The notes under the pieces: model-generated
Seen by the model: only the letters and a program-made list of their open reading frames with translations
What the model was told of the DNA's origin: nothing
Database searches by the model: none
Translations under genes and position numbers: made by a program
NCBI RefSeq assembly: GCF_003573695.1
Contig: NC_039362.1
Location: forward strand, 14,900,063-14,964,062
Direction: 5' to 3'
DNA length: 64,000 nt
From: Papaver somniferum
Lineage: Eukaryota > Streptophyta > Magnoliopsida > Ranunculales > Papaveraceae
Part shown: positions 44,426 through 53,984 of the stretch, piece after piece
How the letters are laid out: each line of letters begins with the position of its first letter
Position numbering within the stretch: the first letter of the stretch is position 1

Positions 44426-45652
44426 ATGTCGACCTGGTATGATAGAAGCCAATACAATGAATATCGACCTGAATTTGAATATATACATCATCAGTTTTAT
44501 TACCATGGTGGGAATAGTGGTTGGGAACGCCAAACTTTTCAAGGTTATGGTTCATACCATGGTGAGCCCAATCACTATCCTCACAACCATCGGTCATACG
44601 AGAAAAATTCTGCTAATTCCTCTTTACTTGAGTCGACACGTAAGTTAGATGAGACAACACGTAAGTTCGCTGAAATGAATAACTTAGTTATGGACGAAAA
44701 TAATGCAATGAGTGAACTTTCTTTACCTGATTTCCTAGATTTCGTTAGGAATTCATGTGAGTCGGCCCAAAAGCTTTTGTTAGAGACCCATAATAGAACT
44801 TCTCTAAAAGATCTAAATTTCCAAAATAGTGTTTCCAATTTTACCCTTGATGTAAATAGTGAATATTTGCCTAATCTAGAGGACGAGGTTAGAATAAAAG
44901 ACACTACTTATTTAGATAAGGTTCAATCATCTTCGTACTATGATGATGAGGATAGCGGTAATGAAGAATCTGAAATATGTAGGCATAGTGATCAGGAGTC
45001 TAGTAATCCAATTGAGCTGTATAGTGATTATATTATTTATAGTTCAAATGCAAATAATTTTTATGATTATTCACCTATTCAAAAGAACGAGGATTTGATT
45101 AGGGATACCACCGTTTTAGACGACGTAGTTTTTCCTTTTGATTACGAAGCCGATAGTGGTTTAGAGGAACGGGTTCATTTCGAAAATACTGTTTTAGAGT
45201 CTAGCGACTTAGAAACAATAGTCTTGGAAGAAGAAGATAGACCCGTAGAGATGAGTAAAGATGCACTACCTGATAATAACTTAGAAGAATTTCTTGAATA
45301 TTTTAAGGACTCTGAAGATACGGAAATTCAAGAAATAATTAGAGGTCTATCTAGAGACACTGAAAACTCTAAGTTTGGGGGTGATTATCACTTTCCTAGT
45401 GCCTTACCTTTAACTCTCAGAAAGTCCCCACACTTAGGACTTGATATCTCTGCCTCGACCATTTTGCAAGATTACCTTCATACTCATTTTCCCGAACCTA
45501 ATGATGTCCAGGAAGAAGTTCAGTCGTTAGAAACCCATCTCTGGTTGATGTGGTTTTCCCAGGCTATGATACCCAGATTGACTTTGTTTTCCCACCAAAT
45601 AGTTTTCTTCCAAATGTGGGAACGTTTATATTTTAAATGTGTCGAATATTAA
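44426..45652 (+). CDS. Long acidic orphan ORF of element D
   Basis: 409 codons from the ATG at 44426 (an in-frame ATG at 44399 would add nine residues). The N-terminus is Tyr/His/Gly/Asn-rich (MSTWYDRSQYNEYRPEFEYI), then a helix-rich part (STRKLDETTRKFAEMNNLV), then a long Asp/Glu/Ser-rich region with repeats of the DTT(Y/V)LD type (RIKDTTYLDKV; IRDTTVLDDVV). No gag major-homology region, zinc knuckle or enzyme is seen. The frame shifts near the end: the alternative frame 45637-45825 and then 45844-46065 read on plausibly (IEDPQLFRLLL; PEPQLAIVIRKLGKGMLVLF with a hydrophobic segment). The protein probably was longer and the copy is frame-broken at its 3' part. The function is unknown; it may be a family-specific gag substitute. 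Confidence 0.6.
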   Translation: MSTWYDRSQYNEYRPEFEYIHHQFYYHGGNSGWERQTFQGYGSYHGEPNHYPHNHRSYEKNSANSSLLESTRKLDETTRKFAEMNNLVMDENNAMSELSLPDFLDFVRNSCESAQKLLLETHNRTSLKDLNFQNSVSNFTLDVNSEYLPNLEDEVRIKDTTYLDKVQSSSYYDDEDSGNEESEICRHSDQESSNPIELYSDYIIYSSNANNFYDYSPIQKNEDLIRDTTVLDDVVFPFDYEADSGLEERVHFENTVLESSDLETIVLEEEDRPVEMSKDALPDNNLEEFLEYFKDSEDTEIQEIIRGLSRDTENSKFGGDYHFPSALPLTLRKSPHLGLDISASTILQDYLHTHFPEPNDVQEEVQSLETHLWLMWFSQAMIPRLTLFSHQIVFFQMWERLYFKCVEY

Positions 45653-47170
45653 GTTGTGAGACTAAACCTAAATGCTTTAGGAAATTAGAATCGACACATT
45701 TGCTTAAGAATGACCACTACTCTCATTTTGGTCAATTATGTAAGTCAAATCTTATTGACATAGAGGATCCTCAGTTATTTAGGTTATTATTGTGCGCTTC
45801 TAAGATCATATTTGAGTTTTTCTAGACTCTAGGACCTAATAATTTGGATCCAACCTATGAAGAAACGCAACCAATGAAAATATTCTATTTAGACCCTTTC
45901 ATAGAACCTGAACCTGAACCACAATTAGCAATAGTTATCAGGAAACTAGGTAAGGGCATGCTAGTGTTGTTCATTTCGTTGGTTCACTGCAGTTTCCTTT
46001 TGTCAGCTCTTTTTGGTTTTAAAGACCCACTGTTATTCCGGCTACTGTTATACGGTTCGAGTTGACTAAATCCTTCCGATGTCTGGTTGAAGACTTTAAA
46101 CTTAGCACTTCTTGGGAGGTAACCCAATTTCATGCAACACGGTAATATCTTTCCTTATATCTTTTGCTTCAAATGGTAACAGTTTCTCCTTGTTCATGCT
46201 TTTAATTTCATCTTTAGAACATTGAGGACAATGTTAGATTTAAGTTTGGGTGTATGGGAGAAACTTTTTAGTTGCAGTATGAATAAATAAACTCCAGAGC
46301 CTAGAAATTTATGCGTATTTAGGATGGCACTAACCAATCTAAGTGGATGGAAGAATTTTGGTTGTAGGAGTTGAGGAACCAATCTGAATAGATGGAAACA
46401 TCTAAAGAGTCTATTCATAAAAGCACAGAGCTCAGGTGTTAGAAATAACATGATAGTTTCACCATATCTCGTTGAGTCCTTTTCACTTCTATTTTTATTT
46501 TATTTTTTTTAAACCATGTTTCTCTAAGTGATAGGTGGGGCCCACGATTCAAGTTTTTACCAATGCTAGGATGAATTAGAGTGATTGAGTTACAAAAAAA
46601 AAAAAAAGTTGAAAAATAAATAAATTGAGACCAGACTATTCGACCAAAAGGAAAATTCAATAAAGTCGACCACTAGTACCCTTGTATATGCCAGTGTGTT
46701 GATATTATTCAGACTAGTATCTCAATGCATTAGGATAGGTTCATTTTGGCGGAGGCCTTCAGACAGATATGGGAAACGCCGTTCACTTAGTAAACATCAA
46801 AACCATCTATGTTTTTCTATATCCATCTCTTAATCATTCCATGTGATTAGTTTGACTCCGAATATGATGTCCATAGTGCAACTATCTGAGTAGAGCTCTA
46901 TCACTTATATATGAATTTTAGTATGCTTGAGTGCAAACTCGTGTACATCAATTGGAATTTCGCATCAGGGTACTTCCTCTTGTAGTCAATAAGTATGCCA
47001 ACCAAGGAGATTCTTTAGTGCCTTCCAAGGTTCGTTGTAGATAGCTAGGGTCTGGAGTAAAGGTTTTGTGGGTAAACCTCTGGTAAACCTTCCCGAGATT
47101 AACTCGGTCACTATTTTATTTTGTAGTTTTGATTTGCTCGGGACTAGCAAATAATAAGTTTGGGGGTATT

Positions 47171-48708
47171 TGATAAACGCATTTTTGTGTCTAATTTGAT
47201 CTCAATACTATATATTGTTGGCACTCGATTTTGTACTAATTTCGTTATTTTATGTCTTTGTAAGAATTTTTAGAGAAATAATCCCTTGCGGCGAAATGGG
47301 CTCGAAAAGTAGCGTTTTACACCCCGGAGAAAATTACTAAGGGCACACCAGAAATGCACCGGAAGCGTCCCAGAAATGTCCCGGAGGAACCCTGAAAAAT
47401 TACTATTTCCACCCAAAAAATTATTATTTCCACCCCAATTGCTATTCACACCCAAGCTCTGGTTAAGGGGCATCCGTCTTCTCTTTAAATTCAAAAGCAG
47501 TTTTTTGGCGGGAAAAATATATTCAAAACTGGCAGATTTGTGATCGAGAAAATGAAGGTGTTCTAGTGCGATTCAATCGCTGAAATTTGGTGGGAAGTTG
47601 TGATATGACATAAGTAAGCTAGTGTGAGTGTTCGCTTATCCCAGAATTGGCTACAATTTTCTAGACAATTCACGAGCTCAAAACAGACACACACACACAG
47701 GGATAAGATAATCACGCATTATGGAGAGTTCTGGAAGTGTTCTGCTCATGTTTGATGGCTCGAGCAACACTTTGGGTCGTGATAAATCGATTTGGAGCGT
47801 GCTGGGAGGAAGTTTACGTGTGAAATTCCAAATCTGGTAAGAAAATATTCAAAAATAATGTTATTCACTTCCGAGTAAAGGCGAATTATTTGGAGTTATG
47901 GCGAGGGATTTCAGCGTGTCTTTGAGTATAAATATGATCTTTGGGTCTACTATAATGGGTGTCGAGAGTTGGATGTCGAGAGGATAGCTCAGGAGAAAGA
48001 AATCACGAGTTGATCAAACTTTGTTTCTGCTGCTGATAAAGAACACCAAGAACACGAAGAACAGTCTGGCTTAAGCAGTCGTTAATCAACAGTGTCTGAG
48101 ACGGACACTGGGGGGTCGCATTGCCGTCTCAACATCAGCAGCACCTGTCTCTAATCGTTCCTTTTGAGACGCCTTATGTGGGTCGTACATTCACTGTTTT
48201 ACTCATTTTTATCATTTTAATCAATTTTTGAGCAATAATTATGTATTTTGAGAACATGATTAATATGACGAGTTAAACCCCAACGCTGGGGCGATGGAGG
48301 AAGCCTTATTTCACACTTGGGTAATTATATTTAATTCTTTTCATGACTTTTGCATTAATTTTAATTAAAATTATGATTTAAATTAATTAGTTGTGATTTG
48401 ATTTGATGGGTCATGCTTAGCTTAGATGATTTGATGTCCCATGCTTAACATTTACACCTAATATTTTGAGAATCTATCTTGGCAATAAATTAGAGTCGAT
48501 ATATTTAATATATTTTTTGAGCTATTATTGATAAAAGAATTATTATTTGAACCTTAAGAAATGAATTTTGCGGAATCATAGTCCCAGTACCTCTCTACCA
48601 ATTTGTCAATATTTTTGTATATAATTTTTATAAATCTAAAAATTCCATTTCCTTCACAAGTCTGAAACGAATGCTATTTACTATAACCCCATCAAAAAAT
48701 CGTAATCA
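47171..48708 (+). repeat. 3' LTR of element D
   Basis: Follows the GGGGGTATT polypurine-like tract; ends at the second GTTGT. Confidence 0.92.
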
Positions 48709-49594
48709 GTTGTTACACTATTTCTCGTCAAAGCAATTTTCAAAGTGATTGAAACATTCATGACTTTCGTCACTAGGTAAAGATAAACTTGGTTGAAGCG
48801 AAAAGCTTACGAACACATATTTCGAGATATAGATAGGCGAGGTATACTCGGCTCGAAATACCAAATGTGTATGATCTAGTCTATATATATAGTTGTTTGA
48901 GGGAGAAAACGATTTCTGCTGATTTTGGTTATTTCGGGTGTGTGGGTGAGAAACGAGTTTAAACCCTAAAAAATATACTGCAAGGGAGTACTTTAGATTC
49001 GAGAGATCAATCTGTACAAATCCGGCCTAAAACAAGAAATGGCCGTTCCATACTTGCTTCGGTCACAAAGTGAAGGAGAAGGGTTGGTTTTGGGGAGGGA
49101 AGCGAAGAGAGTGCTTAGACCAGAATAGTTGATTCTGGAAGAGTAGTTGTTTTACGAATTGTATCAGAAAGTGGGAAGCTAACAGATGGAAAGCTAGCAA
49201 ATATTTTCTGAGAGTTGCATATTCCTGACCTGAACTTGTTGTTAGGTGGAAATAGGTAAGACCTATTTATACAAGTCGAAGTGAAACGTACTCTGGTATC
49301 ATTAAGAAATGGAACACGGGTGAGTAAATGGGAGGAGGTGGTAACCGGTGACGCCTGGAATTGTTGTTCCATAAAAGAAGGCGTTTCACCATTACTCCAT
49401 GTATTTACTAACCGCCTCATCCTTATGACACTGTCTTGTAATGGGCGTAGTGTACACCGCACGCTGTAAACCGCCAAACCAATACCCAATGAGCATCCCC
49501 CAGTTTGTGATATGTGTTGATGTCTCGAGTATTTTTGTGGAAAACACGTAGCATGTTGCTGTTGTATGGAAAGTTGAGCTTGGGAGACTTGCCG

Positions 49595-51160
49595 GCTCGG
49601 TGGTGACCTTCGATGGTCGAGATTCTGCATCTTGAGAGGAAGGGTAGCCGTTGATTATTGCAACCCTTCGTTTGGAAAACAGTGGCATGAAAGCGTGGCC
49701 GGTATAGCTTTAATATGGCCTAGTTTAGGCACGGCCAAAAGTTAGAGTTTTGGCTTTGTTTGGGCGTGACCAAACTAGGGCTTGGCGTCTATGCGTTAGC
49801 TGGTAACCTTGGATGGCCAAGATCTGCATCTTAGATGGAAAAGTGGTCGTTCACTGTTGCAATCCTTCATTTTGGCAGTCGTGAAGTGAAAGCCGGCATG
49901 GTATGGTGCGACAAGGTGGCTGGCATGCCATTGGCACATGTGGCATGGCCGGCATGCCTTGGCGTGGTTTGGCGTGGCCAAAATTAGAGTCTTGGGCCAA
50001 AGTTACCATACGTTGGTTGGCGACCTTGGACGGCTAGGATTTGTATCTAATATGGAAGGGTGGTCGTTGATCGTCGCACGCCTTCGTTTTAATAGTCGCA
50101 TAGGGAAGGCCGGCATGGTGTGGCGCGACAAGGTGGTTGGCATGCCATTGACACATGTGGCATGGCATGCCTTGGTGCAGTTTGACGTGGCCAAAACTAG
50201 GGTTTTGGGCCAAAGATTACCATGCGTTGGTTGGCGACCTTGGACGGCTAGGATTTGCATCTAAGATGGAAGGGTGGCCGTTGATCGTCGCACGCCTTCG
50301 TTTTGGTAGCCGCATAAGGAAGGCCGGCATGGTGTGGCACGGAAAGGTGGTTGGCATACGATTGAAACATGTGGTATGGGATGCCTTGGCGCGGTTTGGC
50401 GTGGCCAAAACTAGGGTTTTGGTCCAAAGATTACCATGCGTTGGTTGGCGACCTTGGACGGATAGGATTTGCATCTAAGATGGAAGGGTGGTCGTTGATC
50501 GTCGCACACCTTCGTTTTGGTAGCCGCATAAGGAAGGCCGGCATGGTGTGGCGCGACATGGTGGTTGGCATGCCATTGGCATTCCTTGGCGCGGTTTGGC
50601 GTGCCCAAAACTAGGGTTTTGGGCCAAAGGTTACCGTGCGTTGGTTGGCGACCTTGGACGGCTAGGGTTTGCATCTAAGATGGAAGGGTGGTCGTTCATC
50701 GTCGCACGCCTTCGTTTTGGTCGCCGCATAAGGAAGGCCGACATGGTGTGGCGCGGCAAGGTGGTTGGCATGGAATGCCTTGGAGCGGTTTGGCGTGTCC
50801 AAAACTAGGGTTTTGGGAAAAGGTTACCATGCGTTAGTTGGCGACCTTGGATGGCTAGGATTTGCATCTAAGATGGAAGGGTGGTCGTTGATCGTCGCAC
50901 GCATTCGTTTTGGTAGCCGCATAAGGAAGGTCGGCATGGTGTGGCGCGGCAAGGCGGTTGGCATGCGGGCACATGTGGCATGGCATGCCTTGGCGCGGTT
51001 TGGTGTGGCCAAAACTAGGGTTTGGGGCCAAAGGCTACCATGCGTTGCTTGGCGACCTTGGACGACTAGGATTTGCATCTAAGATGGAAGGGTGGTCGTT
51101 GATCGTCGCACGCCTTCGTTTTGGTAGTCGCATATGGAAAGCCGACATGGTGTGGCGCAG
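49595..51160. repeat. ~210-bp GC-rich tandem array in the long LTR of E
   Basis: Unit core: GGCGACCTTGGACGGCTAGG, ATTTGCATCTAAGATGGAAG, TCGTCGCACGCCTTCGTTTT, AGGAAGGCCGGCATGGTGTG. Spacing is about 194-219 bp. The first two units are the most diverged, and the central ones are nearly identical, as expected from recent unequal exchange. Confidence 0.88.
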
Positions 51161-51179
51161 TAAGGTGGTTGGCATGCCA

Positions 51180-51620
51180 TTGGCACATGTGGTGCGGCTG
51201 GCATGGTTGGCATGCCTTGGCGCGGAGGTGCGGCTGGCATGGTTGGCATGCTTTGGCACAGAGGCGCGGATGGCATGGTTAGCAGGCCTTGGCGCGTAGG
51301 GTGTGGCTGGAATGGCATGCCATTGGCGCTGTGGTGCGGCTGGCATGGTTAGCATGCCTTAACGCGGAGGTGCGGCTGTCATGGTTGGCATGCCTTGGCG
51401 CGGAGGTGCGGCTGGCATGGTCGGCGTGCCTTGGCGTGGAGGTGCGGCTGGCATGGCATGCCATTGGCGCAGTGGTGCGGCTGTCATGGTTGGCATGCCT
51501 TGGCGTGGAGGTGCGGTGGCATGGTTGGCATGCCTTGGCGCGGAGGTTCGGTTGGCATGGCATGTCATTGGCGCAGTGGTGCGGCTGGCACGGTTGGCAT
51601 GCCTTGGTGCGGTAGCATGA
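51180..51620. repeat. Short-unit array, GGCATGCC(TT)GGCGCGGAGGTGCGGCT type, long LTR
   Basis: About eleven imperfect units of 30-40 bp built from GGCATGCCTTGGCGCGGAGG and TGCGGCTGGCATGGTT. GGCATGCC is itself palindromic. Related to the end of the 210-bp unit, from which it probably arose. Confidence 0.85.
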
Positions 51621-51819
51621 GAATTAGGGTTTGTCATAGATGATGTCAGTCAGTGTTAAGGGTTCTGCCGTGGAACATGACCCATGTAAAAAAAAAGGGT
51701 ACCCCGGTAATTCTTACGTAGGCATGCTGATTGGTTCAATAAATGTGCTAATGGTCATAGTGACGTCATGTCAGATGTACAGTTTTACTATTTTGACCTT
51801 TAGCTAAAAACCACCATCA

Positions 51820-52414
51820 ACATTAAGTACCCTGCTTAGCTCGGAACAGGAGCATTGTTGCGAGGAAAGCATAAGATGGTGACAGGCGAGGACAAACATC
51901 GAAACGACATGTCGTGAAAAGATGGTCAGGAAGGTATGACTAACCTTTTTCGAGAAGTAAGGAGAGTTCATGATCATCGTGTTTGGCGGCCTTGCGTAGA
52001 TTCTATTTGTGGTGTAAACCGTGAAGTGGTGAGATGAAGATTGTCTGCTTAGTCTGGCCATGCATCACCTTGGATGGGTTTGGGAACATCGAGACGCTAG
52101 CTTGGCGAGTTGTTGGTGTTGGTGCAGCTTGGAAGGGGATCCGCAGGCATTGTGTTGGCTTGGATGAAGATAGTCCCCAAGTGAAGGAGCAAAGGTGCAA
52201 AAGCGGTGCAGATGGTTCCCAGTCAGATTCGACATCCCTACCGACTTTCAGTTTGTCTAATATGCGGGTACGTATGATTTTCCTCTTGATTTTAGTTGGA
52301 TCGCGTATATCCTTGTTTATTTTCTCAGTATCCATCTTTGTATCTTGCCTAGGGTCTCAGCAGCGTGAACGCCTTTACCAAACTTGCAATAGTCAGAAAA
52401 CATCATTTCTCGAG
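51820..52414 (+). other. 5' flank of the captured gene, with a probable leader intron
   Basis: Sequence between the LTR of E and the captured ATG. A GTACGTATG donor at 52268 and a CTTGCCTAG acceptor at 52352 suggest a spliced leader in the donor gene. The 78-codon open frame from 52034 ends in that intron and is probably not translated. Confidence 0.4.
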
Positions 52415-53322
52415 ATGGAGGGCGGCGGTGCTGAGCCTAGCCATGGTGATGGGGAACCCGAGAAGGATGAAAGTTCAGATTTCAGTGATGGCGAGAGTAG
52501 TTCTTCTGACAGCAGTGCCGAATCTTCCTCTAGTCGGTCTGAAAACGAATCAGTGAGTATCCCGCATGTTTTTTTCCCTCTCCCCCTTTATCTTTGGAAA
52601 ATATCTAATCCGTGATATCATAGGGGGAACACGTTTCTGAATATGGCCCTGAGATGGAGACTGGCGGAGATACAACTTTGTCTCCAACTGTGGCAGCCGC
52701 ACCGGGTGACCTTGAAATGGATGTTGATCGAGATGAAAACGTTGTTGTGACTCAGACAATGGAGAGTACTCCAGTGGCCGTAGGTGCAATTGTCGTTAGG
52801 AATCCCTTGCCGGTCGCTGATGCAGTCGCGAGCGCCACTTTCAATCCTCCATACCTGGTTCCTCATCCGGATCATGTGTTGATCGGGGGATTTAGCGTGC
52901 CAGCCAAACATGCGGCGCTATACACTAAGATATGGGAAATATATGGACATATCGCCACGACCAAGAAAATTACCAGTCGATTTGCGTTGGTTAAGCGTGT
53001 GTAGGAAGCTTTGTCTTCGATTGACGACATGTGCAACGTGACTGGTCATACTGTTTCTGAGGATGTAGTCTCGAGATGGAGGTTCCATCGTGACGTGTGT
53101 GTAAACTTCGAGTTCAATGTTCCTTGGTTCGTTGAAGGTCTCTCTAAGGTTGAAAAGTTGTTGGCCGAAACAGTCGAAAGTCCTTTTGCAGATATGGTGA
53201 AGAAGCAGGAAAGGGAAGTTGAAAAGTTGTCTAGGAAGCTGAAGTTGAAGAGGGCGGCTCTCCAAAGCACGAAGGAGGATTTCTCCAAGAAGAGAAAGCC
53301 ATTGTTGAAAATTTTTCCTTGA
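52415..53322 (+). pseudogene. Captured host gene, PEARLI-4/phospholipase-like, one intron, one stop
   Basis: Exons 52415-52552 and 52624-53322 join in phase across a GT/AG intron (TCA|GTGAGTAT ... ATCATAG|GGG). The frame is 278 codons with a TAG at 53002. The N-terminus MEGGGAEPSHGDGEPEKDES leads into an Asp/Glu/Ser-rich run, then a folded region: GFSVPAKHAALYTKIWEIYG, HIATTKKITSRFALVK, WRFHRDVCVNFEFNVPWF, EGLSKVEKLLAE, and a basic coiled-coil-like tail. The order I-W-x-x-(Y/H)G-(D/H)IA followed by VPW-L/F recalls the plant PEARLI-4 (phospholipase-like) domain; this is tentative. It is antisense to element E, so its intron would not be spliced from E RNA. The single stop and otherwise clean frame imply fairly recent capture. 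Confidence 0.6.
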
Positions 53323-53984
53323 ACGTATTTCTGTCTTCTGAATTTCTTATTTTAGGTTTTTTTTTTTGAAAGGAAAATGAAACTCCTAGTTTATGGTTTT
53401 GATTTCCAGGATTTTTGGGTTGGTAGACAAATGTTACCCTGAGGGTTTTTAATTATTATTTAGAATGAGTCGTTTTGGAATAATGATGTTTGGTTATGAA
53501 CATAAGTGTCATGAGTACCCCAGGAGAGTCATGGAATTGTTAATGTTGTGCGATAGTAGAAAGAATGAAGTACGGGAAAATATGGCTATTGGTTTTTTAT
53601 TTCCCCTGTGAAGACTTGAGGTAGTAAACCATGTACTTTGTCTAGCAAGACTTACTCGTTTTTTCGGATCTTCTGGTGAAAAAGGAATCTCCCGGATGCA
53701 AGACCGAGTTTTGTGGGAAACATCACCGTGACTATGGAAAGTCCCCGGTCATTTTTTGTCGTGCCGCCGATCCCTGGTCGGATCGTTTGCTTCTAACTCC
53801 TCGGAAGTCCCCAGTCGTCCCTTTCCGTGTTATGACTGGTAATCGAGACGTCTGGTAGCTGGGTCGTCGATTCCTGAGCGGATCGTTTGATTCTACTGTT
53901 CTAACGTCTGGGTCGAGGTATGAGATCGAGGATTGAAAACTGACGTCGTGATCGAAAGATCAATCTCCCATTGTGGTCGCTAAT
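53323..53984. other. Internal region of E, right part
   Basis: The 3' flank of the captured gene, then a 30-bp direct repeat (CGATCCCTGGTCGGATCGTTTGCTTCTA near 53768 and GATTCCTGAGCGGATCGTTTGATTCTA near 53869). The last bases before the LTR, read leftward, give a candidate primer site TTAGCGACCACAATGGGAG. Confidence 0.45.

Larger units (their letters stand above)
41783..48708 (+). mobile_element. Element D: pol-less Gypsy-like LTR element, recent
   Basis: 6926 bp, TGATAGACGC...AATCA, flanked by GTTGT (41778-41782 and 48709-48713). The LTRs 41783-43329 (1547 bp) and 47171-48708 (1538 bp) are nearly identical, with a handful of substitutions and one small deletion near 48030, so the insertion is recent. 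The primer site is TGGCGCCG-type. The 3.8-kb internal region holds one long ORF and a 3' stretch with CTTGGGAGGTAACCC, ACATTGAGGACAATGTTAGA and AAGTTTGGGGGTATT, sequences typical just before the 3' LTR of large plant Gypsy (Athila/Tat-like) elements. No protease, RT or integrase is present. Confidence 0.9.
48894..51819 (-). repeat. Longer LTR of element E (3' LTR on the minus reading)
   Basis: Contains a first non-repeated part (48894-49590), then about eight copies of the ~210-bp unit (49595, 49800, 50019, 50233, 50447, 50646, 50840, 51049), then a short-unit array (51180-51620), then a unique end. Long open frames on both strands here are by-products of the repeat. Confidence 0.85.

Noticed and set aside
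49115..49630. 171-codon minus ORF in the LTR of E (and its 179-codon partner at 54098-54637)
   Set aside because: It is present in both LTRs upstream and downstream of the TATA box, with no domain; LTR sequence that happens to be open. A real LTR-encoded protein is not excluded but is unsupported.
49800..51643. Many overlapping open frames of 80-110 codons on both strands
   Set aside because: They follow the ~210-bp and short-unit tandem repeats, whose unit lengths keep several frames open at once. The translations are repetitive and lack domain character. The same applies to 54990-55874.
52034..52615. One continuous 193-codon ORF in element E
   Set aside because: It reads through a probable leader intron and the first coding intron of the captured gene. 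The natural start is the ATG at 52415, and the GT/AG introns give a better protein.
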